Positions 1 to 13,100 of a stretch of DNA of 64,000 bases are shown here, piece by piece. The stretch is taken from the NCBI GenBank assembly GCA_958295755.1, contig OY282367.1:781087-845086 (forward strand). The letters are read 5' to 3'. The notes beneath the pieces were generated by a model. It had not been told where the DNA came from, searched no databases, and saw only the letters and a list, made by a program, of their open reading frames with translations. Source of the DNA: an uncultured Acidimicrobiales bacterium (GTDB taxonomy: Bacteria > Actinomycetota > Acidimicrobiia > Acidimicrobiales > Hopanoidiivorantaceae). The position numbers and the translations under genes were made by a program. Position 1 is the first letter of the stretch. The number at the start of each line of letters is the position of its first letter.

Positions 1-517
1 AGAACCTCTAGCAGCCGCATGCCAAGATACAGAGGGTGTTGTCTTTGTGCCAGCCTTAGAAGGCTTAGGCGCACCTCAGTGGGACTTCGGGGCGAGGGGT
101 ACTTTCTTAGGTTTAACTAGAGGCACCGAAGCTAGCCACATTACAAGGGCAGTGTTAGAAGGCGTGGCATATCGCGGCGCAGAACTGCTAAAGGCAGCAG
201 AAGCCGATGGCAACATTCACCTCAGCAGTCTCAGAATAGATGGCGGAATGAGCCGCAACAAAGTCTTCGCCCAGGCCTTAGCCAATGCTACCGAACGACC
301 CATAGAAATCTCAAGTGATACCGAAGGCACTTCACTTGGTGCTGGCTACTTGGCAGGATATGCCACTGGCATTTGGTCGAGCCTCGAAGAAGTTTCCCAC
401 CTCTGGCAACCAGCCGACATACTAGAACCTACTGCTCCGTCTAGGTGGGATCGCTGGCAAGAAGCTGTTTCTCAAAGCCTCCGCTGGGAAGAAGGTCTCT
501 CGGAAATATCGTTCTAA
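1..517 (+). CDS. glpK: Glycerol kinase, C-terminal part (5' end outside window)
   Basis: This is the ATP-dependent kinase that makes glycerol-3-phosphate from glycerol in the cytoplasm; only about the last 170 residues are present. The frame is open from base 2 to the TAA at 515-517, so the GTG at 47 is an internal valine codon, not a start. The segment VPALEGLGAPQWD, then ARGTFLGLTRGT, then RIDGGMSRN, then GTSLGAGYLAGYATGIW follow the order of the FGGY-kinase C-terminal ATPase domain and are close to the glycerol kinase versions (GLGAPYWD, LRVDGG, ALGAAYLAGLAVGFW). The tail with RWDRWQEAVSQSLRWEE also resembles glycerol kinase. Another FGGY sugar kinase is possible because the substrate-binding half is missing. 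No gene follows on this strand for about 500 bases. Confidence 0.78.
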   Translation, partial: EPLAAACQDTEGVVFVPALEGLGAPQWDFGARGTFLGLTRGTEASHITRAVLEGVAYRGAELLKAAEADGNIHLSSLRIDGGMSRNKVFAQALANATERPIEISSDTEGTSLGAGYLAGYATGIWSSLEEVSHLWQPADILEPTAPSRWDRWQEAVSQSLRWEEGLSEISF

Positions 518-853
518 CCGCATTATTGACATTAACCCTAAACATGAAGGTTAGACAATTTTGCTACTTTTGTAAGGTTTTTTGGCTGTATTTATCTAAC
601 TCGTGGTCGGGTAGCTCGAGTTTATTGGCTTGTCTGTCTCGGTGAGTGCTGGTGAGATTTTATGGGGTCAAAGAGGGAGCTTTGTAATGTGAAGTTTGTG
701 AGGTGCTGCTAGAAGAATTTAAGAGGTTGCAGTTGCCAAAATATTAACAAGTTGCTAGTAAGATTTATCTATGCGAAAACTGCTAAGTAAGTAGCCTGAA
801 GTGGTAAAATATTTGTTGTCAAAAGTAACCGCCTGAATCAAAGTTATTATTAT

Positions 854-859
854 ATAATG
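854..859 (+). promoter_or_regulatory. Candidate -10 box for the giant gene
   Basis: A perfect TATAAT hexamer lies in an AT-rich stretch about 167 bases before the ATG at 1026. No recognisable -35 box sits 16-18 bases upstream, so the assignment rests on the -10 alone. If it is used, transcription would begin near 866 and the first G10 run would be in the 5' untranslated leader or early coding sequence. Confidence 0.3.
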
Positions 860-957
860 TTTCAATAACCTAGATATCTGAAAGCCCATCTATCACATCA
901 TGTTTGATCATGTCTGACTTCACAGCAGAAGATTCAAAATCACTATACCGACAAGAC

Positions 958-967
958 GGGGGGGGGG
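958..967 (+). repeat. G10 homopolymer in the leader
   Basis: Ten consecutive Gs lie 58 bases before the ATG at 1026 and 16 bases before the alternative GTG start at 984. Runs of this length are prone to slipped-strand mispairing. The position allows effects on transcription, on translation initiation, or on reading frame if translation starts at the ATG at 910: that frame reads through the run as Gly-Gly-Gly and is out of frame as given, but would join the signal-peptide frame with 8 or 11 Gs. Confidence 0.85.
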
Positions 968-1025
968 TGCTCGCCGCGATGCGGTGGAAGAGAGTAGGGC
1001 TTTTCACAAACGGCGAGTTATAGCT

Positions 1026-1151
1026 ATGGATGTTTACAGAAGCATCTCGCAGGGGGTCTCTCAGCGGGCACAGTGGATAGGCTGGCGCAGTCTGTTTGTG
1101 CTGTTTATGGTGGTGGCGTTGTTCGCCTCGGTGTTATTTGCTGCGACAGCG
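1026..1151 (+). other. Signal peptide of the giant protein
   Basis: Residues 1-42 from the ATG show a polar, mildly basic start (arginines at 5, 14 and 21), a hydrophobic core of about 17 residues (LFVLFMVVALFASVLF) and an Ala-Thr-Ala at 40-42 that fits signal peptidase I cleavage. This supports Sec-type export. No lipobox cysteine follows. If cleavage fails, the segment could act as an N-terminal membrane anchor. It lies in a different frame from the repeat domains because of the downstream G10 run. Confidence 0.82.
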
Positions 1152-4100
1152 GTTGATGTTGACGCCATGCAGATTGATCAACAGCAGGATGGCGAACAGC
1201 AGGGCGGTGATGATGAGGGCGATGATGGCGAGCAAGAGGGTGGCGATGGTTCAGAAGGTGCAGGTGGAAGTGAAGGCGGTGATGGCTCAGAAGGTGAGGG
1301 CGGTGATGGTGAGCAAGAGGGCGATGATGACGAACAGCAAGGTGGTGATGGTGAGCAAGAGGGTGGTGACGGTTCTGAGGGCGAAGGCGGTGATGGCGAA
1401 CAGGGTGAGGAGTCAGAGGGTAATGGAGAAGGTGCGGGGGGGGGGTGCGGGTTCTGGAGGCGGTGATGAGTCTGAGGGTGAAGGTGGCAGCGAAGGCGGT
1501 GATGGTAGTGGTGAGGATGATGGCGGACAGCAGGGCGGTGATAGGTCAGAGGGTGCAGGTGGCAGCGAAGGTGCAGAGGGTGCAGGTGGCCAGGGCGACG
1601 ATGACCCCCCAGAAACACCTGAACCTACCCTAGAGGAGCGCGAAGGGCCTGAAGCTCAAAGGCAATTTTCTACAGGAGCGGTCAATATTCGAGCAGGGGC
1701 GATTGTCTATATTGATACTTTACGGTTTGCTATAAACCCACAACACCTGAATCAACCTTGCTCTTCATATTCGTTCGTCCCTCCGACTACCGCTAGCAGC
1801 GATTCAAAGATTGCCGACACGGATTGCCTCTTAAAATTCACATATAACGCACCTGGAGCAATATCTGTTGTTGCAGAAGGATCTCCCTTTGGGTATCGAG
1901 TAAATCTTGTAACCGACAATACAAGCAGAGGGAATATAACTTTCACTGCCCCGCCAACTCAAAATGTAGCAGCTGGCCAGAAGATCACTTTCAACGCCAC
2001 CACCTATTTACAAGAGGCCACTTCCGCTTACAGCATCTTTTGCCTTGAGCCCACCAATGTTAGCTCCAAGATCACCGTTAATCGTAAAGACTGTAACTAC
2101 GAGATCACCGCCAATAGCAACACAGCAGGCGCAGCCCAATTCACAGCGCGCTTCTCATCCACCGGTGGTGGCGCAACCGACGGTACCGAATATGTGATAG
2201 ACCGCGTCATATCGGTAGCCATCAGGGGCCCCGACCACATAACCTTCACTTCTCCAGCAAGTAACCCACCTGTCTCTGCGGGGCGAAGTATCACGATTGA
2301 TGCCTCAGATTATGCGTCCATCGCTAGCAGCTACACAATCACTTGCCAAGCACCCACCAGCATAGACGCTACCAAACTCACCTCCGTTACTCTCACCGCC
2401 AACACCTGCAACTATGTGGTAACAGCTAAAGCCGATGCTTATTCATCTGCACCTGGGGCAGATAACACAGCCACTTTCACTGCTAACTATGAAGGCAACC
2501 TCGGCTCCACTCAAACGGGTGTAATCACCGTCAGCATAAGACCACCCTCCAACATCACCTACACTGCGCCCCCAACCCTCAATGTAGCTCGCAACCTTAC
2601 GCTCACAATCAACGCTTTGGACTATATAACAGAAAACGCCGCCCATACCGTGTCATGTAATGATGCTGTCATCGCAGACTCTAGCCGAGTCTCTGTTTCC
2701 CATACTGGCAGTAGTTGTACTTTTACAGTAGACCCAGTAGACACCTTGGCTACCAACCTTCTGGGCGAAACTACATTTGATATACCCTTCACCTCCACCG
2801 GCGGCGATACTGAGACAGGCACATTCACAATCAACGTTGGTTCTGATTCAGTAGTTACTCGCTCCTCCACTATTCCCACAACTATTTCCAGAGGCAAGAA
2901 CCTAACAACATTCACCATTGACGCAACTGGCTGGGTTACCGACGGCGACTATGAAATCTCATGTGAAGATGCCACGATCGATAACAGAATCTATATCTCA
3001 CAAATCACACGAAGCGGCTGCATCTACACCATCACTCACACGGGTGTCGAAGGCTCTGGCAGTTATGCGACCTTCAAGTTTTCATCATCAAGCGGGGCAC
3101 CTACCTTCAATGTCACACCTACGATTACTATCGGCCCCAACTCCAACCTCATCTACACTACTCCAACAGGCTTGGAAGTGCCAAAAAACAGAACGATCAC
3201 CATCAATGCCTTAGATTACGCTACCGACGATTCAGCTTGGACGATCTCGTGTGGCGATGCCACCAGTGTTGATACCATCAAACTCACATCGGTAACGCGA
3301 GACACCAGTGGCGAGGGCTGCAAATTTACCATAGACCCCATAGATACCTTGGCTGATAGTGCGTTAGGCACTGCCACATTCAACATTCCATACACATCTT
3401 CAGGCGGTGCCACTCACATTGGACAAGTTAGTGTAGTTGTCGGACGTGCCACCAGCCTAACTTTCACACCACCCACTGGCTTAAGAGTTGCTAGCAATCG
3501 CACCTTAGAGATCAACGCTTTGTTGTATGCGACTGATCTCTCGCCTCACACTGTTACCTGCGGTGAAGCCGCGAATATCAACTTCACAAAGCTGATCTCA
3601 GTCACCCGCAATGGCTGCACCTTCACCGTTGATGCGATAGACGATCTGGCAGCCAACCTGCTGGGCAATACCACTTTCAATGTGGCGTTCACATCCACAA
3701 GCGGCAGTGCTTTACTCGGCACCTTTACCGTAAACATAGGCACTGCCTCCAATATCGCATTCACTCCCCCACCGACCACAGATAGCCTAATCGTGGGCAA
3801 GAATCTTACCAAAGTAATCAGTTTCAGTAGCTATGCCACAGATGGTCTCTACACTATCACCTGCGGTGCCGCAACTGGATTTGACAATGCCAAGCTCACT
3901 TCTGTTACCCGTAGCACTGGTTGCGACTACACCCTAGACCCAGTCGACACCTACGAAGGCACAGCTGCATTCACCATTCCATACACCTCCTCAGGCGGTG
4001 CCACCCACAACGGTGCAGTCACAATAACCATCGGTCCCGCTTCCAATATCGTATTCACTCACCCACAGACCGGGATGAGCATGATTAGAAATGAAACTTT

Positions 4101-7100
4101 TGTCATAGATGCATTAGCACATGTTTCAGACGGCTCCTATACCATCACCTGCGGAGACGCCACAGGCGTAGACACCACCAGATTGACAGCAGTCACCCGC
4201 GATGGTTGCTCCTTCACCGTTGATGCGATAGACGATCTGGCAGCCAGCCTGCTAGGTAACACCACTTTCTCCGTGCCTTTCACATCATCAGGCGGAGCGA
4301 CACTCAACGGAACCTACACAATCAACATCAGTGCTAATTCTGCCATAGAGTTCCTTGCTCCTAACCCACTCTCGGCTACTGGCGGACAAAGCATCACTGT
4401 TAATGCCGGTGATTACGCAACAGAAACTGGCCATACGATTACTTGCGGAGATGCTACTGGAGTGTCATCCGTCTTTTCTTCGGTGACACATATAGCCGAT
4501 TCCTGCACTTTCACAGTTGCAGTCTCAGACTCTGCCACGGGTGGTACCTATACATTCGTCGTCCCTTACATATCTTCTAGTGGAGCAAGTCGTCAAGGTG
4601 TCATATCTGTCGAGGTCTCTAATATCGTCTTCACTGCTCCCACAATGTTTATTATAAGACATGGAAGAAGCAGAACTTTAAATATCTTGGACTATGCACA
4701 AGACGGAAACTTTGATATAACTTGTTCAGATGCAGTCAACATCTCTAGTCAGATCTCTTCAGTAACCCGTAATCCTACTACACCTTGCCTTTTGAACATA
4801 GCGGTTCGTGGTGGAAGTAGGTCAGGCTCTGCTACATTTGAAGTGCCATTGAGATCCTCCGGGGGCGATACCTTCAACGCTGAGATAACCATTATTATCT
4901 CACACTTCAGGTTAACTGGCGCACCAGGTGCTGGCGGTATCCTTGTACCTAGAAACCAAACATTTATCCTGGATGCTACGGTTTATGCAGATGATGGTGT
5001 GGTTCCTCTCATTTGTGGTGGTCTCCACAGTTGGACTGCTGCAGTAATATCTGTTACGCCCATTGCTGGTACTTGCACTTATTTTGTAGATCCGGTGGAT
5101 ACTGCTCCTATCGGGTACTATGCCGAGTTTGTTACCAGGATCGATTCGTCAGCTGGTGGTGGAATTCATGTCGCCTTTACGATTATCATTGGTGCTGATT
5201 CTGAGATTGTAATTTCTCCTAGGGTTCCATCTGTTGGTATTCGCGGTGGCAGGGTTGTTTATGTTGATGCTAGGCAGTTTGTTTCTGATGATGGTTATGC
5301 GATTACTTGTGATGCGAGTCCGGATTATAATACTAGGGGTGTGGGTAGGCCACCTGTAGAGATAACCAATCCTGCTAACTGTATTTATCGTTTTCGCTTT
5401 AGTGGGGCGGCGGGAAATTATCATTTGTTGACTGTTGGGGTTTCGTCTACTGCTGTTGGGGTTACTTCTTCTGGTGGTCCTACAGGTGTTGTTTCTACGG
5501 GTTCTGTGACTATTAGATTGAATCGTGATGATACTGCTATAGGGAGTGTTAATTTTGTTGCCCCCAGTGATTTGGCTGTAAGTGCTGGGGGTTCTATTGA
5601 GGTGAATGCTGCTTTGTATGCACAGGAAGGTCATTCTGGTTATGGTATTGTTTGTCTTGATCCCACTGGTATAGATAGTAAGATTTCTGTTCGTCTTGTT
5701 GGTTATTGTAGGTATAGGGTTACGGCAGGTAATACACTGGGCAGTGCTTCATTTACTGCCCGGTATGCTTCCACAGGTGGCGGTGCTGGTGTGGGATCGG
5801 AGTTTGTGGGAGAGGGTGTGATTACGGTAAGTATTCGTGAGCGTAGTTTTATTTCGTTTACACCTCCTACCAGGAATCCAACGGTTAGTATTAATCCTTC
5901 TACTGCTACGATAGATGCTTCGGCTTTTGTGTCTACTACTAGGAGGGCTAGTATTACTTGTGAAGGAGCTACATTTGTTGATTCTAAGTTTGTGTCTGTT
6001 ACTCTCGCTTCTGGTACTTGCAACTATACAGTTACTATCAAGCCTGATGCTTATTCTTTTGCTGCAGGAGCTGACAACACTGCCACATTCACTGCCAACT
6101 ATAGAAATTCTCTAGGCACTTTTAGAAGCGGAACAGTTACAGTTGAAATACTTTCTGGCTTCGAAGTAGATTTAGATACGAAGATAGTCAGTAACTTTAC
6201 TTTTGATTTTGATGCTTTGGATCATTGGGAGGATAATCACGGCTATACCATAACTTGTGCTGACGCTACTGGGGTAGATACTACCAGGCTAACTTCAGTT
6301 ACTCGTAGCACTTCTGGTAATGGCTGTTCTTTTACAGTAGATCCTATAGACAATCTGGCAGCAAATCTGCAGGGCAAAACCTCCTTTTCTGTGCCATTCA
6401 CCATCAACAGCAATACTATAGACATAGGCACCTTTGAGGTAGAGATAGGACCCGCTTCAAATATAGTCTTTACAGCACCATCTAGATTATCAGTAAATAG
6501 AACGCAAGAACGCAACCATAACTTACTTCCTACAGTAGATGATGGCGACTATGAAATAACTTGTTCGGCAGCCACTAATGTCAACTCAGCACACTTCACG
6601 AGTATTACTCAAAGTAGCAGTAGTAGTTGCACCTACAGGTTGAATCCAGTCGACACCTTTACTGGGGGTGCTACCCAATTTACAGCTAATTTCATATCAG
6701 CTGGAGGAGCAACCGCATCACACAATATTCCCATATATATAGTTGGTGAAGTATGTCACAATCCTGTTAACCCAACTCCCAGAAGAACTACGACCAACCG
6801 AGCCATATTTGTTAACCTTGGCGAAAATGCTGATACCTGTGGACATGCTTTATCTTGTCGGCGTCTTACGTGGGACGCTACCAAGATCACAGTCCGCCCT
6901 TATGGCGGATGTCTCTACCATTTTGCTCCCACTGGGGTCGTAGGTCAAGCCAACGTCACTTTTGACGGTCGCGCAGGGGCTTTTGCCTGGCACAGGTATA
7001 CTTTAGAATTTTATATTGACCATGTTAGTAATTTAACTTATACTGCGCCGAGTAATCTGCAAGTGAAACGTGGTAGTATGCTTGTAATTGATGCTTCAAC

Positions 7101-10100
7101 TTATGCGAGCGAAGCAGAAGGTAGTAGTTATACGATTTCTTGTAGAGACGCTACCGGCATAGATACCTCAAGGCTTACTTCTGTTATTCGTGATTCCGGT
7201 ACTAATGGTTGCAGATATACTATAGTTGCCAAAACTCATGCACCTGATGGTTCAGCCACATTCACTATTCCCTATTCATCTAGCAGTGGGGTTACCTTAA
7301 ATGCCAGAGTGTCGGTGCGCATCTTTGGCGTAGTCTTCACTCCTCCGACTGATCTGAAGGTAGCGGCCGGGAGCAGTCTGGTTGTAAATGCTGCCGATTA
7401 TGCAACCGAGACTTCACATACGATCACTTGTGGTGACGCCACTAGTGTTTCTTCTAAGTTCACTTCGGTAACCCGCGCTGCTAACTCTTGTACTTACACT
7501 CTTATGGCGGCATCTGGGGCTACGGCAGGTGCTGCTACCTTCACGGTGCCATATAGGAGCAGTGGCGGAGCAACACTCAACGGCGTGATAAGCGTGGTAG
7601 TCTCCAACATAGCTTTCACAGCTCCCAGTGCTTTTGCTTTGGACCGCAGGCAGAGTGTTACTTTTGATGCTTCCGATTATGTGGCTGACGGAAGTTTTAC
7701 TGTTACATGCGGTAATGCTACCGGCGTAGATACCGGCAAGTTGTCGGTTACCCGTGCGGCTACTCCTGCTAATTCGTGTAGCTATACGGTTACCGCTACT
7801 GCCACAGCTACCTATGGGTCAGCTAGCATCATGGTTCCCTATACTTCGACAGGCGGCGATACCCACAGCGGACTGATCCGCTTTGCCATCCAACCTGTTT
7901 CAAAAATCACCTTCAACGCGCCAGTTGGTTTAGTTGTAAGGCCAGCAGGAACATTGGTGGTAAACGCGTCAAGTTATGTATCTGATGCCAACTTCTGGAC
8001 AGTATCTTGTGGAAATGTCACTAGCTATGATACCACCAGACTCACCTCGGTAACCCGCGAAACTTCTGGCGATGGTTGCTCATTCACAGTTGATCCGATA
8101 GATACCCTTGCTCTGAATCTGCGAGGCGCAGCTACTTTTTCAGTTCCCTTCACCTCCACAGGTGGCGACACCGCCACATTTACATTCACTGTTACCGTTG
8201 GACCAGACTCTAGCATTGTTACTAGCCCTAGCACCCCGTCTGTGAACATTCGGGCAGGCAGGGTCGTCTATATTGATGCCAGACGTTTCGTGTCTGACGG
8301 ACCCTACGATATCACCTGCACAGGGCGAACTTACGACCGAAGGGGAGGTCTGGGAGCTGGGCCGATCACTTCTCCTTCTAATTGCATCTATCGTTTCCGC
8401 TTTAGCGGGTCGGCGAATGACTATCAATTGTTGACCGTAAATCTTTCGTCTTCGGGGGGTGCCACAGGATCTGTGGCAATAAGGCTGAACAGAGAAATTA
8501 TCGCTACTGGGAATATCAGTTTTGTTGAGCCCCCAGGCATTGAAATAGTGGCAGAACAAAGCATCACCCTGGATGCTTCAGAATACGCAAGTGAAGCTCA
8601 GTCAGCATACAGCATTTTCTGCCTTGGCCCCGCCGATATTGACAGCAAGATAAGTGTAACGCTTGTAGATGACTGCACATACAAAGTCACAGCTACCTCC
8701 ACGACAGGCGCAGCCACCTTCAATGCCCGGTATGCTTCCACAGGTGGCGGTGAGAATAGCAACACTGAGCTAGTTAGAAAAGGCAGAATATCTGTAACAG
8801 TTCTTGCCGCCGACTACATTGCTTATACTCCGCCTAGCACCAATCCTTCTGCTGTTGTAAATACTGCTGTCACGATTGATGCTTCCCGTTTTGCCTCGCT
8901 AGCCTTTCCCTACCGTCTTTCGTGCCTAGACGCCACCAATATAGATACCGCAAAGTTTGTTTCTGTAACTCGCCAAGACTGCAACTACACAGTCAGTGTC
9001 AAAGCCGACGCCTATACTACTGCAGAAGAAGCTGACAACACAGCCACTTTCACTGCGAACTACGTATCTAACGAAGGCTTCTCTCGATCAGGCGTAGTTA
9101 CCGTTGATATACTTCCTGTTTCCCAGATTGTCTATTTTTCGGCGTTCGGGCTGGCAGTTGCCCCTGGAAGGTCTCTTACTTTTGACGCCTCGCTCTATGC
9201 TTCAGACGGGCCTTATGCCATTACCTGCACCGGTGATGCCACAGGATTCGATACTACCAAACTCTCTTCTGTAACTAGAGAAGATGCCGCTACTAAACCC
9301 TGCAGCTATACGATCACCGCATCAGGTACAACCGCACAGGGTACGGATTCAATCATTATTCCGTTTTCTTCAGCTGGTGGCGACGCATCTAGTGGCACAT
9401 TTGTTGTGACAATTGGACCTGCCTCAAATATCACGATCTCACCGACCAACCCACAGGTTTCAGTACGCTCCGACAGATTTGTCTATGTTGACGCCTCGCG
9501 CTACGCCTCAGACGGGCCTTATGCCATCACTTGTACTTCTGCCATCAGTGGCACTTTAGCCGATTTCACGAATCCTTCCAACTGCCTCTATCGGTTCCGC
9601 TTCAATGCTAGCCAGTCACAGCAATATAATTTGCGTGTCAATTTAACCTCATCAGGTGGCGATTCGGGCTTTGTGAATATCAGGTTGAATAGAGCCCCAT
9701 TCAATACAGGAAACATTACATTCACACCTCCGACAGGTTTGATTGTGAGAGAGCGCGATAGTGCCACGATTGATTTTTCTGAATATGTGCGCGAAGCCAC
9801 ACCCGATTTCTCAATATTTTGTTTAAATCCCACAAATATAGACACCAAGATAGCTGTCATTCGCACCAGCGACTGTAGCTTCAACATCGTAGCAGGTGCG
9901 ATACTAGGCACAGCTACATTCACTGCCCGTTATACTTCCACAGGTGGTGGCAGAGATCCAGGCCAGGAGCATGTGATAAGTGGCAACATATCCATAGCAA
10001 TCGTGCCTGAAGATTTCATCAGTTTTTCTGCACCTGCCACCAATCCTTCTGTTACAGAAGGTGACACCATTGTCATAAACGCATCAGATTACGCATCCAT

Positions 10101-13100
10101 TCGTAGCCCCTACACCTATGTTTGTGATTCGGCTACAAATATAGACACCAACACTATAGCTTCTGTCACCCTCCAAGCCAACACCTGCAACTACACAGTC
10201 GTAGCCAAAGCCAACTCTTATTCTGATGCAGAAGCAGCCGCCAATACTCTTACTTTCAGAGTCAACTACAGAAGTAGTGGAGGCTTCAGTCAAACAGGGG
10301 ATGTCACAATAGATTTACTTGCTGAATCCAATGTCCGCTTCTCTGCGCCCAGTGGTTTGAGTGTTGGTCGCAACCGAACTCTCTTGATCAACGCTTTGGA
10401 CTATATAAATGAAAATAATCCATATGTTGTGTCTTGTGGCGATGCCGCTGGAGTAGATAACACCAAGTTGACTTCAGTTGCTCGCGACTCTGCTGGGGAT
10501 GGTTGCTCATTCACAGTAGATCCGATAGACAACCTAGCTACTAGCTTGCAGGGTGATACTACCTTTACAGTAGAATTCACTTCATCAGGTGGTACCGACG
10601 CCTCAGGCACATTCACTGTGAGAGTCCTGCCTGATTCAAATATTGTTGTTAGTCAACCAGGAAACTTGAAGGTGAGTCGCAATAAGACACTCACAGTTAA
10701 TGCCGCCAGGTATGCCTCTGACGGTAATAATGTTATCTCTTGTGGGGATGCTACTGGTGTGGATGCCACTAAGTTGGCTTCAGTTGCTCGCGACTCTGCG
10801 GGGAATGGTTGCTCATTCACAGTAGATCCGATAGATAACCTAGCCGCGAGACTGCAGGGCGATACTACCTTTTCTGTGCCACTTTCATCCGCAGGTGGTG
10901 ACACCGCCACAATCACACTCAGCGTAAATATCGGCCCCGATAGCACAATTTCTTTCACTGCTCCGACTGAGTTGAGGGTGGGTCGTAATCGAACTCTTGA
11001 AATTAATGTGCTATCTTATGCCACTGAAGCCAATCCGTCTAGCTATATAATTTCTTGTGGTGATGCCACTGGTGTGGATGCCACTAAGTTGACTTCAGTT
11101 GCTCGCGACTCTTCTGGGGATGGTTGCTCATTCACTGTAGATCCGATAGATAACCTAGCGGCTAGTCTACAGGGCGATACTACCTTTTCTGTGCCACTTT
11201 CTTCCACAGGTGGTGACACCGCCACTGCCACATTCACAGTCAATATAGGGCATGATTCTGGGATTGTGGTTTCTCCTAGAGTTCCTTCTGTTGGTTTTCA
11301 TAGCGATAGGGTTGTTTATGTTGATGCTAGGCAGTTTGTTTCTGATAGTGGTTATGTGATTACTTGTGATGCGAGTCCGGTTTATGGTACTAGGGGTGTG
11401 GGTAGGCCACCTACGGTGATAACCAGTCCTTCTAACTGTATTTATCGTTTTCGTTTTAGTGGGGCGGTGGGGCATTATCATTTGTTGTCTGTTGGGATTT
11501 CATCGTCTGGGGGTTCTACAGGTTTTGTGGCTATTAGATTGAATCGCGATGATACTGCTACTGGAAGTGTTAACTTTGTTCCGCCTAGTGGTTTGGCTGT
11601 GGGTGTGGGGGACTCTATTGTGGTGAATGCCGGTTTGTATGCACAGGAAGATCATTCAGGTTATGGTATTGTTTGTCTTGATCCCACTGCTGTAGATAGT
11701 AAGATTTCTGTTCGTCTTATTGGTTATTGTAGGTATGAGGTTACTGCTGGCTCTATGCAGGGTACTGCTTCTTTTGCGGCGCGTTATGCTTCTACTGGTG
11801 GTGGTGCCAGTATTGGTTCGGAATTTGTGAAAGATGGTGTGATTACGGTAAGTATTTTGGGCTCTGGTTATATTTCGTTTACGCCGCCTGTTGAGAATCC
11901 AGTGGTTGGAGTGGGTGCTTCTACTATGATAGATGCTTCGGCTTTTGTGTCTAGTGCTAGGGGGGTTAATATTACTTGTGAAGAGGCTACATTTGTTGAT
12001 TCTAGATTTGTATCTGTTACGCTGGCTTCTGGTACTTGCAGCTATACAGTTACTGCCAAGCCCGATGCTTATTCTTTTACTACTGGAGCTGATAATACTG
12101 CTACATTCAATGCCAACTATAGAAATTCTCGAGGCAGTTTTAGAAGCGAAGCAGTTACAGTTGAGATACTTTCTGATTTTACTGTGGATGATTTAGAGAT
12201 AGGCCGTAACTATACTCTGGTATTTGATGCTTTGGACTATTGGGTTGATACTCCCGGCTATACCATAACTTGTGCTGACGCTTCTGGGGTAGATACGACC
12301 AAGTTAACTTCAGTTACTCGTAGCTCTTCTGGCAATGGTTGTTCATTCACGGTGGATCCTATAGACACTCTGGCAGCAAATCTGCAGGGCAAAACCTCTT
12401 TTTCTGTGGCATTTAGCACAAACAGCAACACCATAGCCACAGGCACCTTTGTGGTAGACATAGGCCCCGACTCAAATATAGTCTATACAACACCAACTAG
12501 GTTTGGCTTACATAAAGCGGGCTTAGCTATTTTTGACGCACTGCCTACCGTAGATGATGGCGATTATACCATAACTTGTTCAGAAGCCACAAATTTCAAC
12601 ACAGCACATATTCTTGGCATCCGTCGAATAGGTGATTCCTGTAGATATGTTCTTATAGGCAACCGGGGATATGCTGGCCCAGCCTCATATGATATCACCT
12701 TCACATCTTCTGGTGGATCAAATACCACAGAAACCATCCCCGTACGAGTGGAGCATTCTTCTGCGTGCATCAATGGTACTAACCCTGGTGCCAAAACCAC
12801 ACCTCGTAACCGAAGCATCACATATAATTTTGCAGAAAATGTAAGTACCTGTCGCTATTATGCAACTTGCTTTTCCCTTAGCCAGGACGAAAATAAACTC
12901 ACTGTAACTCGCCCCATAGAGATCCCAGTGGCACTTCAAAATACAACCTATACCCAAGGCTGTATTTTTACCGTAACTCCCAAACCTCATGCCGTTTTGG
13001 GCACAGCAAACTTTTCTTACTGCGTTAGGTTAACTTCAATAACATCCCTTAATTCGTACACCTCATATTCCGATTGGCAAAATTTGCTGACGTCTGGAAA

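Larger units (their letters stand above)
518..1025 (+). other. Long intergenic leader upstream of the giant gene
   Basis: This stretch of about 500 bases between the glycerol kinase stop and the giant gene's ATG holds no convincing gene. It is AT-richer than its surroundings. It contains a TATAAT hexamer (854-859), a run of ten Gs (958-967), and an ATG at 910 whose short frame runs through the G run and stops at 1021-1023. The reading frame of the signal peptide is open back to base 918 but has no start codon before the GTG at 984. No tRNA, strong hairpin terminator or mobile-element end was seen. Confidence 0.6.

Noticed and set aside
533-553. Terminator hairpin after glycerol kinase (TAACC...GGTTA followed by a T-rich stretch)
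   Set aside because: The stem is only five base pairs with an 11-base loop and the following T run is broken; too weak to call.
445-645. Small frame overlapping the end of glycerol kinase
   Set aside because: It overlaps the kinase in another frame, lacks a ribosome-binding site and has no recognisable features.
1096-1435. A GTG at 1096 as the start of the giant gene
   Set aside because: It is only the first start codon in the +1 frame. Translation from it to 1435 gives a Met/Val/Arg/Lys/Ser-rich sequence with no signal peptide, clearly the shifted reading of the acidic linker.
1436-1445. Programmed ribosomal frameshifting at the G run as the primary explanation
   Set aside because: A +1 shift would be needed, and no stimulatory stop, Shine-Dalgarno-like element or clear downstream structure was seen. 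Run-length variation or sequencing error is simpler, though this is not excluded.
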